DNA from: Myroides guanonis
GTDB taxonomy: Bacteria; Bacteroidota; Bacteroidia; Flavobacteriales; Flavobacteriaceae
Length of the DNA stretch: 64,000 nt
Direction: 5' to 3'
NCBI RefSeq assembly: GCF_900114085.1
Contig: NZ_FORU01000002.1
Location: 294,308-358,307, forward strand
The translations under genes and the position numbers were made by a program. Under the pieces are notes generated by a model that saw only the letters and a program-made list of their open reading frames with translations, did not search any database and was not told the origin of the DNA. Below, piece after piece: positions 56,588-63,676 of this stretch; within the stretch, counting starts at the first letter, position 1; each line of letters begins with the position of its first letter.

Positions 56588-56621
56588 ACATGTGGATTTA
56601 AGGTGCAAATCCGCGCCATCG
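56588..56621. repeat. REP-like palindrome, right inverted copy
   Basis: Reverse complement of 54967-55000 with two differences in 34 nt. Confidence 0.75.
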
Positions 56622-56642
56622 AGGCTTGCAATACTAATAAGG

Positions 56643-56670
56643 CACGAGCAAGATGCTCGCGCCAGCAGAG
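56643..56670. repeat. GCACGAGCAAGATGCTCGCG repeat copy
   Basis: Best copy of the GAGCA-AGA-TGCTC palindromic unit; related copies at 54051 and 54202. Confidence 0.55.
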
Positions 56671-56705
56671 GGTAAATCACAGTAATCTGGTTGCTTTTTC
56701 TAACC

Positions 56706-57533
56706 TCATAATTTATAATCGTAATCTTTAAAATCTACACCCATACTTTTCAACTTAGCTACTAGTTTTTCACGCTCTTCATATCCTTCAGAACTTTCTT
56801 TATATGCCATATATTTTTTTATATAATCTTGTATAAAAAGATACTCATAATCAGACCATTTTTTCATTGGTTGATGAACATTAACTTTTAGAGAATCAAT
56901 AAAGTAATTAACAACATTGAATTTGTCCTTATATCCAGTAAAGGCTGATGCGAAAGGTGTAGATTGATCATTTTCTAATTTTTTATATGGATTTGCACCA
57001 TAATTAATTAATAGCTTTACAAAATCTACGTCAAATTTAGAGGCTTGCATTAATGGTGTAGTTGCATTTTGAAAATGCCCCTTTTCATCTGTAAAGTCCT
57101 TCTCTATTGCATAGTTTGGATCGGCACCATTTTCTAAAAGCAATTTAGTGTATCGTTTGTCTATAGTATATGGTTCTGGTTTTTCATAAAATTTAATAGA
57201 TTCGATTAAAACACTTTTCTTAGTAAGTGGGTTTACGAAATTAGGGTCAGCCCCGAGTTCTAAGAGTTTTTTTAATGTCTCATAATTTTCCGTATATAGT
57301 GCAAGGGTTAATACACTCGAGCCACTTATGGGATTTATTACTTCTAATAAAGTAGAATCATTTCCAATCAAATTTTCTATAGCCTGTAAATCTCCTTTTT
57401 CTACAGATTTCGCTAACTCATACGCTTTAGTTTCTTTAAACATACTAACGTTTCTATTTACCTCTTGTCTACAACTATTGAGACATAAAAAAAATAAAAA
57501 AAAACAATATGGCATCCTCTTTAATATTCTCAT
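56706..57533 (-). CDS. Ankyrin-repeat lipoprotein, probable immunity for the lipase toxin
   Basis: A 275-residue protein with a lipoprotein signal (CLNSCRQE, Cys21). It has about four ankyrin units: LAKSVEKGDLQAIENLI, LTLALYTENYETLKKLLELGADPN, YTKLLLENGADPNYAI and TPLMQASKFDVDFVKLLINYGANPY (cores LLELGADPN, LLLENGADPN, LLINYGANP). Its ATG overlaps the toxin stop (ATGA), so translation is coupled. Lipoprotein immunity proteins guard against toxins that act in the periplasm or on membranes, which fits the lipase domain encoded just upstream. Confidence 0.8.
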   Translation of the reverse strand: MRILKRMPYCFFLFFLCLNSCRQEVNRNVSMFKETKAYELAKSVEKGDLQAIENLIGNDSTLLEVINPISGSSVLTLALYTENYETLKKLLELGADPNFVNPLTKKSVLIESIKFYEKPEPYTIDKRYTKLLLENGADPNYAIEKDFTDEKGHFQNATTPLMQASKFDVDFVKLLINYGANPYKKLENDQSTPFASAFTGYKDKFNVVNYFIDSLKVNVHQPMKKWSDYEYLFIQDYIKKYMAYKESSEGYEEREKLVAKLKSMGVDFKDYDYKL

Positions 57534-58375
57534 TTGTTCTGTGCATTAAATTTATCGGTTACTACGTTCATCATATGGTTTCTAATTCTCTGACCAGTAC
57601 GTATTACTTCGTCTGCTCCTATAAATGGTATTTGAGGAACATAACTTGCAGGGAATATTGTTATGTTTCCCTGTGCTCTTATTCCTATTTGACCTTGTAG
57701 ATGACTTACTATTTCACCCTGAATAACATACGCAGATATGTTTGCAGTTTTCCCGCTTAAACCAAGATTTGATTTTGTTTTACTTGATAACCCTGCTGCA
57801 TTAAACGTAACTGCTTTCCCATCTGTAGCTAGTGCATTCGCACTCGCCAGACCACCACCCAAGGAATGTCCTGTAAACGAAACTCCTGCATAATCTTTAT
57901 TTGATGCTAGAGAAATCGCTTTTTCTACAGACTCAGAGTATTGAGGTGAATTTCCAGTAGCTACTTGTTGAGCGTTGTTTTTCCAGTCTTTTCCAGATGT
58001 AGGGTTTGTGCCTTGGGTGGAATATATATACTCTGTATTTCCATTGTATTCGCCTTTATATAATGCTGCCTTATAACCAGTTTCGCTGTTTCCATCAATT
58101 CTCACAACCTCCCATCCATTACTTGATTTATCACCAACTGCTAAATTTTCAGTATAAACGTGGTCTGCTAATGGAACATATACTTCATCAGGACAATCAG
58201 GACAACGTCCGTCTGGATCCGTTAGGTTCACTGGATTGTTCCAAGCATAGGCGTACAGTGACTTATCGACTTGGCTTGGATGTTCCGCTAGCGGATCCAC
58301 ATTAAACCACCTTCCGATAGCAGCATCATAATTCCTTGCACCATAATCAAACACATTCAAATTCAACTCATCCAA
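57530..58375 (-). CDS. Orphan Rhs tip with a lipase class 3 toxin domain
   Basis: A 281-residue frame from a TTG at 58375; it is open upstream to about 58438, so the true start is uncertain. Residues 1-57 are the Rhs C-terminal core ([20 protein letters not shown], then NNPVNLTDPDG). After a Cys-containing linker (CPDCPD) comes a lipase_3 domain with nucleophile Ser171 in FTGHSLGGG and a candidate His267 (IRNHMMN). The acid may be Glu221 in QGEIVSH. It would hydrolyse membrane lipids in a rival cell. No N-terminal delivery region is attached; it is an archived tip. It overlaps its immunity gene by 4 nt. Confidence 0.8.
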   Translation of the reverse strand: MDELNLNVFDYGARNYDAAIGRWFNVDPLAEHPSQVDKSLYAYAWNNPVNLTDPDGRCPDCPDEVYVPLADHVYTENLAVGDKSSNGWEVVRIDGNSETGYKAALYKGEYNGNTEYIYSTQGTNPTSGKDWKNNAQQVATGNSPQYSESVEKAISLASNKDYAGVSFTGHSLGGGLASANALATDGKAVTFNAAGLSSKTKSNLGLSGKTANISAYVIQGEIVSHLQGQIGIRAQGNITIFPASYVPQIPFIGADEVIRTGQRIRNHMMNVVTDKFNAQNK

Positions 58376-58748
58376 CTCAGCACTACGTGCGGTTCGTTCG
58401 TCAAAAGCTATTCGCTTTCTTCTCCGAAATCATTGTACTGATACTTTTCCGCAGCTTTGTTAGCCGTAGTCGCAATACTGTTTTCAGTACGTTGTAACCC
58501 AAATGGGTAATAATCTGCTTCCGATAATATTTCATTAGCCTCAACAATATCATTCTTATTGATATCGGAATAACTAAGCCTCCCCAACACACCAACTGGC
58601 TCGTTCACTAAAAATGTCTACTAGACATTTTCTTAACGCTCCGCCCTCAAGGTGGTCACTGTATTGATATACAAACGCAGTTCATCGAATACCAAAACAA
58701 ATAACATTTCTAATGAGATATATCTGGTATTTCTAGCATCGTAATACC
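58283..58748 (-). repeat. 466-bp duplicated block, copy A
   Basis: Nearly identical to 60086-60551 with a constant offset of 1803 bp. It holds the Rhs core from about the DPLAE codons back to LSYSDIN, a stop-containing junction in place of the codons for GKEFQ, a perfect palindrome at about 58609-58631 and a leader of about 120 bp of non-Rhs sequence. Confidence 0.85.
58408..58608 (-). pseudogene. Rhs core fragment of the lipase module
   Basis: A 66-residue frame (GTG at 58608) carrying LSYSDINKNDIVEANEILSE, YYPFGLQRTENSIATTANKA and KYQYN, which match the intact rhs core. It then reads DFGEESE and stops at TAG. In the main rhs gene the same place continues as GKEFQDELNLN. The core is therefore split from the lipase tip by a short foreign junction. 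Probably not made as a protein; it gives homology for recombination. Confidence 0.65.
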
Positions 58749-58808
58749 CTTCTGGTGTTGGACACGAGCGAAGCGAACTGACGAAGTAAGTATACTCGCC
58801 CGAGTTCA
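58609..58808 (-). other. Module leader of the lipase module: non-Rhs sequence with a palindrome
   Basis: The AAAATGTCTA/TAGACATTTT palindrome (around 58609-58631) is followed upstream by a frame YYDARNTRYISLEMLFVLVF ending in a stop. The same block precedes the other orphan module. It may be a promoter, the end of another gene or a recombination site; I cannot decide. Confidence 0.4.
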
Positions 58809-59420
58809 CTACCACATGCACCCCCAATAGATAATTTCGTTTGTAGTTTTACTAAAAGCGACTCCTTTTGAATAACCGTGATTCCAATATGATGGCATCA
58901 ATGTATTATAACTGAATTTGTAAAACTTTGAGTATTCTCCTTTTTTAGCTTCAAAAATATAAATATCATAATCGCTTGTTAAATTCTCAAAATACATATT
59001 GATATTTGGAATAGGAGTTTTATCAGAATAATTACACTCTAAGGAATCAAAGTCTATGGGTTCTTCAACTCTTCCGCTATCTATTAAACTCTCATTAGTT
59101 TCTGTTGAATTTATAACTAATAAACAATTCTCGTTTAATTTATATTGAACAAATGACTGATTTACAAATTCAGAGACTAATGAATCTGAGGACTGTAAAC
59201 AGTTTGTGTACTTTAGAAAAATTGCAACATTATTTCTTTCTTCGTTTGTATTAGTTCTAATCGTGTATTCTTGAGTACATATTGTTACAGGAAAATGATC
59301 ATATAAAAATTCGTCCATAATCAACTCCGCTGGATATTCCACATTCACATCTTTTTTCGAACATGAAATATTTAATATTAGAAAACAAAAAACAAATAAC
59401 TCTTTTCTAGTCTCTATCAT
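58809..59420 (-). CDS. Lipoprotein, probable immunity for the unrecognised Rhs toxin
   Basis: A 203-residue protein with lipobox LNISC (Cys20). The mature part is acidic and Asn/Thr-rich with several strands, and I do not recognise the family. Its ATG overlaps the stop of the upstream toxin tip by 4 nt (ATGA), exactly as in the lipase module. By position it is the cognate immunity protein, acting in the periplasm or at the membrane. Confidence 0.7.
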   Translation of the reverse strand: MIETRKELFVFCFLILNISCSKKDVNVEYPAELIMDEFLYDHFPVTICTQEYTIRTNTNEERNNVAIFLKYTNCLQSSDSLVSEFVNQSFVQYKLNENCLLVINSTETNESLIDSGRVEEPIDFDSLECNYSDKTPIPNINMYFENLTSDYDIYIFEAKKGEYSKFYKFSYNTLMPSYWNHGYSKGVAFSKTTNEIIYWGCMW

Positions 59421-60178
59421 TTTTTATAATTTTTAGCTGCTTCTGATAATTCATCCGCTAACCATTTAGCAGTTTCTTTTAAACTTGTACCTATCCAAAA
59501 ATCACTATTAGGGTTTATAGAAGTTGGATAAATATATTTTCTATTTAAGTCCTTTTGCCGTAATAAAATTATAGTTTTCGAATCCGAAAATATACTTTTA
59601 TGACTTTCTATATCAATAATTTTTTCCGTTTTAAATCCTCCGGGTTCTATATATCTTGTCTTATTGCTAAGAACTTTTTCTAAATCACTTATATTAACAA
59701 TGCTTTCATCAAAAGAAAATCCTTTTTGAGTAAATTCATATTTTTTAATCCTTTGTTCTTCAATATGCATATAACCTTGTGCTGTCATAAATTGTTCTGA
59801 GTTTCCAATTTTTATATTTTCACGTTCCAAAATATTTTCTCCCGTAAACTTTTCAAAAACCTTTCCCATCACATTATTATCTCCAAGTCTTTCATAATCA
59901 CTAGCATTACCTCCTAAACCATATTTATCAACAGATTCTTGTGTCATTGATCCATGAACATCTCGCAGATAAACCAATTCATCTGTTTCATTATTATGAT
60001 ACCAATCATCCAACATCCCTGTCGGATCTATTCTGTTAATAGGGTTGTTGCTTGTATAATGATATGGTGTCTTGTTTGGCTGAACTTCCGCTAGCGGATC
60101 CACATTAAACCACCTCCCTATGGCAGCATCATAATTCCTCGCACCGTAATCAAACACATTCAAGTTCAACTCATCCAA
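59417..60178 (-). CDS. Orphan Rhs tip with an unrecognised toxin domain
   Basis: A 253-residue frame from a TTG at 60178, open a little further upstream. Residues 1-55 are the Rhs core ([20 protein letters not shown], then [12 protein letters not shown]). The tip of about 198 residues after PTGM begins [20 protein letters not shown] and ends [15 protein letters not shown]. It is rich in Lys, Glu and Ile, with a [20 protein letters not shown] region, and no catalytic motif is evident. The partner is a lipoprotein, which points to a periplasmic or membrane target. I propose no activity. Confidence 0.65.
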   Translation of the reverse strand: MDELNLNVFDYGARNYDAAIGRWFNVDPLAEVQPNKTPYHYTSNNPINRIDPTGMLDDWYHNNETDELVYLRDVHGSMTQESVDKYGLGGNASDYERLGDNNVMGKVFEKFTGENILERENIKIGNSEQFMTAQGYMHIEEQRIKKYEFTQKGFSFDESIVNISDLEKVLSNKTRYIEPGGFKTEKIIDIESHKSIFSDSKTIILLRQKDLNRKYIYPTSINPNSDFWIGTSLKETAKWLADELSEAAKNYKK

Positions 60179-60551
60179 CCCAGCACTACGTGCGGTTCGT
60201 TCGTCAAAAGCTATTCGCTTTCTTCTCCGAAATCATTGTATTGATACTTTTCCGCAGCTTTGTTAGCGGTTGTCGCAATACTGTTTTCAGTGTGTTGCAG
60301 TCCAAATGGGTAATAATCCGCTTCGGATAGTATTTCGTTAGCTTCAACAATATCATTCTTATTGATATCGGAATAACTAAGCCTCCCCAACACACCAACT
60401 GGCTCGTTCACTAAAAATGTCTAGTAGACATTTTTTTAACGCTCCGCCCTCAAGGTGGTCACTGTATTGATATACAAACGCAGTTCATCGAATACCAAAA
60501 CAAATAACATTTCTAATGAGATATATCTGCTATTTCTAGCATCGTAATACC
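60086..60551 (-). repeat. 466-bp duplicated block, copy B
   Basis: Partner of 58283-58748. Its upstream boundary is the RAYT remnant; that of copy A is the end of the immunity lipoprotein gene. Confidence 0.85.
60211..60411 (-). pseudogene. Rhs core fragment of the unrecognised-toxin module
   Basis: The same 66-residue frame as in the lipase module (LSYSDINKNDI…[12 protein letters not shown], stop TAG), with QHTEN where the other has QRTEN. The junction that follows contains TTTTGACGAACGAACCGCAC and leads into the TTG of the toxin-tip frame. Confidence 0.65.
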
Positions 60552-60757
60552 ACGATGGCGCAGTTACTAACAATTGTTTCTATTATTTTTTTACTCGTAT
60601 ATTTTTTAAAATCTCTCATTATCTCTGCCAACGTTAGAGTTCCTACACTTTTACAAACTAAATGTAAATGACTATGCATTAAAACATAAGCCTAGATTTC
60701 TAAACCTTTCTGATGTTGACAAAATCGCAACGCATCTATAATGACTTGTTTTTGATT
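60552..60757 (-). pseudogene. Remnant of a REP-associated tyrosine transposase (RAYT, Y1 type)
   Basis: One continuous frame reads QVIIDALRFCQHQKGLEI, a TAG (60694-60692), then AYVLMHSHLHLVCK, SVGTLTLAEIMRDFKKYTSK and KIIETIVSNCAIV. This matches the central part of IS200-like/RAYT proteins (GLEIYAYVIMPNHLHL, LSDIMRDFKKYTSKKI). The HUH histidines (HLH) remain, the Tyr before AYV has become a stop, and both ends are lost. RAYTs mobilise REP palindromes like those at 54967 and 56588. Confidence 0.75.
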
Positions 60758-60988
60758 TATCCGCTATCTCATCACTTCTTCAGTGGTTCATTTGCATTCA
60801 TCTCTCTTACTCATACCTGATTGGTCTTGCCAACCTTTTCCTCTTTCCGTTCAATACCGCAGAATCACTCCTTTAGCAACGAGAGGCGGTTTGAAACCCC
60901 CGCTTGCACAGCGATTTCGGTGGACCTACCACCATCTTTTATCCGACATTGAATAACAGTTAATATTTGTTATTCATTCACGGCACAC
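60758..60988 (-). ncRNA. GC-rich structured segment, possible group II intron 5' fragment
   Basis: On the minus strand it starts GTGTGCC at 60988, which fits the GUGYG 5' end of group II introns. It is more GC-rich than its surroundings and packed with small stems: GGTGG/CCACC, GGTTT/AAACC and TTGG/CCAA. It ends where the RAYT remnant begins, and no maturase is present. Identification is tentative; a decayed mobile RNA is the simplest reading. Confidence 0.4.
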
Positions 60989-61066
60989 CTTGCGCTAGCG
61001 GGAGTAAATGATAAATAAATAACGAGGAATTTTTGTGTCAGTTAACATCATAACAACATTGCCACA

Positions 61067-61495
61067 TTACTCTATTTCAATTCCGTTCTCTTTTATATAT
61101 TTTGATATATACAATTTAAAAAAGTCTAATTGTAAAGGAAGTACATCTCCTTTTAAAGTTACTATAGCTAGATTATTGTTTAAACAAAAAATTAAAACTT
61201 TTTCTAAAATTAGAACATAATCGCTTAAAAAATCAATCCGAAAAGAAACAGATAATATTTTATCCATATCATCGAAATAAACTTCAAGACAATTTGATTT
61301 TAAGTCACCATATTGTTTTATCTGTGAACTCCACGACTTATTTTCTTCTAAAAAAAGACCAACTGATTTAAATAATCTTACATCTCTCTTACTATTTTTC
61401 CAAAAATAACTATCATCAAAATCAGTGTCTTGATCTAAATTAATATTATTCACGCTAGCATCAATAATATAAAAAGTAATTTGCCATATAGCCAT
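61067..61495 (-). CDS. Probable cytosolic immunity protein for the ParB-like Rhs toxin
   Basis: A 142-residue protein from ATG 61495, 6 nt after the toxin stop; an in-frame TTG at 61501 is also possible. There is no signal peptide. It is acidic, with a FDDSYFWKNSKRDVRLFKSV segment and a helical C-terminal half (KLYISKYIKENGIEIE). I do not recognise the family. Position and the lack of a signal fit an immunity protein against a cytoplasmic nuclease toxin. Confidence 0.65.
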   Translation of the reverse strand: MAIWQITFYIIDASVNNINLDQDTDFDDSYFWKNSKRDVRLFKSVGLFLEENKSWSSQIKQYGDLKSNCLEVYFDDMDKILSVSFRIDFLSDYVLILEKVLIFCLNNNLAIVTLKGDVLPLQLDFFKLYISKYIKENGIEIE

Positions 61496-61501
61496 AACCA
61501 A

Positions 61502-61849
61502 TTATTTTTTAGCTTTCATATGTTGCCAATATCCAGGTTGACGTCCTTCTTTAACTAAATCCGTTACTGATTTATATCCTTTAAAAGGTAGTGTTGCACG
61601 TTGAACAGGTACATTTTTAATCCCTAATTTTTGAGCACTATAAAATCTATGGTGTCCGTCAACAATATAATTTCTCCCTCCACTCTTAACATAATTTATT
61701 GGTTCTTTTACTCCATTTTTTGCAATATCATTTAATAACGATTGCATAGGGGCTTTACTTTTTGTTATAGTTTGAGTACCTTCTAAAGAACTAGTTCTCA
61801 TTGATGGCGAAATACCTCCAACAAATATACTTGCCCCATTATTAGTTTC
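61502..61849 (-). pseudogene. ParB/sulfiredoxin-fold toxin domain, separated from its rhs gene by frameshifts
   Basis: The frame is open from 61849 (GAA after TGA), with an ATG at 61801. It reads NNGASIFVGGISPS, then the domain SKAPMQSLLNDIAKNGVKEP, YVKSGGRNYIVDGHHRFYSA, QKLGIKNVPVQRATL and ends WQHMKAKK. The DGHHRFYSAQKLGI motif is that of ParB-like nuclease domains used as Rhs/polymorphic toxins. Upstream, a second frame (AMSASESLSQWTDPEK, 61893-61852) connects it to the rhs core. If translation starts at 61801 a short toxin could still be made. Confidence 0.65.
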
Positions 61850-61892
61850 TCAGGATCTGTCCATTGACTTAGTGACTCACTAGCAGACATTG

Positions 61893-63608
61893 CTAAACAT
61901 TACCTATTGTCGGATTTTGAAGGTAATTAATAGCATTTTGACGAGACCATTGTGTTGTAAAACCTCCTAAAGTAGCATTCATTTCATTAGTTGTGCTAAA
62001 TCCAAGAAGATCTGCTTTCATGTTTTCATTCCACTCCTGGCTATCATAAAGACTTTTATTTCCGCTTTGATAAGATGCATTATAATCTCTAAAATTTTTT
62101 CTTTTATCATTAGAAACCGTTATAACATCATCACTTCCATCCTTTGTATTTAATAATGTTAAACCATCTTCATCTTTATATTGTGTTTCCAGCATACCAG
62201 TTGGATCGACAAAACTAATCGGGTTATTAAGCCCATAACGATATGGTGTTAAATCATAAGCCATCTCACTCAAAGGATCATGATTAAACCACCTTCCAAT
62301 AGCGGCATCATAATTCCTCGCACCATAATCAAACACATTCAAATTCAACTCATCCTGAAACTCTTTTCCGTTGTATTGATACTTTTCCGCAGCTTTATTA
62401 GCCGTTGTAGCAATACTGTTTTCTGTGTGTTGCAATCCAAATGGGTAATAATCCGCTTCCGATAATATTTCGTTAGCCTCAACAATATCATTCTTATTGA
62501 TATCGGAATAACTAAGCCTTGTGTTACCTAAGTGATCCGCGTACTGATATACATAGTAATCAGCTTCATACCTTTTCACCATTATAATCGTACCGTCAGG
62601 ACGCACTGTTCCTTTAACATTTATTAACTTAGGAACTACATAACCTTCTGCTGTACTAATAAACTCTAATACATTGTTGGTATATTGAAAACCTCCTAAA
62701 TAGTCGGTAGTGGTTACTGCCGTTCCTTGTGTTACTTTCTTCTGAACCTTTGCACCTCCTGCGCTATAAATATATTCAATTTTACCGTTTCCAAAGGTGA
62801 TTTCAACGGGTAAATTCAAATGGTTATACTTGATATTTGTTATTCCTTTGTTCTTATCCTTTTTCAGGTTTCCAAATGTATCATAGGTATAATCATCCCC
62901 TGTATGCGTACCTTGTTTGAATCCATCGGCATTGTTGGTGGCATCGACGACCTTTTTCAACATATTTCCTTCATAGGTATATGTTAAATCATCTAACTCA
63001 ATTCCTTGATTCACCTGTTTTTTACCAAAGCGCTCTAACTTTAGAATGTTTCCATTGCTGTCATAACTCAAACTTTCATTATAAGCCTTAGAAATTGGTT
63101 GTGTAGTCCCTGGCAATTGAAAAGTTGCTTTCTTCAAACGATCAAAACCATCGTACTCATATCCGTAGCGCTTGGTTTTATCTGCTTTGGCTGTACGCCA
63201 GGTTTGCTCAGTGATGTTTCCATTAAAAAGCTTTTTCACTCCTTTTATAGTGTCGTTGTCCAATTTATTGTAGCTCAACTTCATCGCAAAAAGCGACTTT
63301 GGCTGGTCTAATTGTTGTAAATTGGAAACATCATTAACCCCCGTTAACCACCCTCTTATATTATAAGAATAATTTACTTTTTGCAGGAAAGACGATTCTG
63401 ATGGAGAGCCACTAGGTGGAAGGACGACACCTCCCAGATTTGACCTACTAGCTTCAGAAAGAGGAATTCCTATAAAAACTCCTAGCTTTCCTCCAACACG
63501 CTTTTGCTTCACACGTCCTAATTCATCGTAAATATTCTGAAATGGTACCACATTATCTCCAGCTCCAATTTGATGAGTCTGATAAATCTCCCCTTCCCCT
63601 GGTGCCAA
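61893..63608 (-). pseudogene. Rhs/YD-repeat core gene, 5'-truncated and frameshifted
   Basis: 572 codons without a credible start: the frame opens at a TTG right after a TGA, and family members continue upstream. YD repeats are visible (YEYDGFDRLKKATF, LSYDSNGNILKLERF, YTYDTFGNLKKDKNKG, IKYNHLNLPVEITFG). The core ends with [39 protein letters not shown] and PISFVDPTGM. A linker to GFTTQWSRQNAINYLQNP follows before TAG at 61895-61893. The sense continues in another frame toward the ParB-like domain. The N-terminal delivery region has been lost, with an IS3-type element 69 bp upstream. Confidence 0.75.
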
Positions 63609-63676
63609 TCACCTACCTCAACTTCCTATACACTCTCGAATTTCCTTTAATCCCCTACTCAAAGTCCACTCAACCT

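Noticed and set aside
58283..58298. TCCGCTAGCGGA palindrome as an attachment site
   Set aside because: It is simply the DNA for the Rhs core residues DPLAE and lies in coding sequence, although a similar CGCTAGCG occurs by chance or as part of another repeat at 53963.
58633..58827. 64-residue frame containing YYDARNTRYISLEM as an independent gene
   Set aside because: Its first part overlaps the end of the immunity lipoprotein gene, and only the shared leader block is conserved. It looks like part of a duplicated leader and not a gene, so it is described there.
60841..60960. tRNA or tmRNA gene in the GC-rich segment
   Set aside because: Stems such as GGTGG/CCACC and a GGTTT/AAACC pair looked tRNA-like, but no cloverleaf, T-loop consensus or CCA-type end can be drawn.
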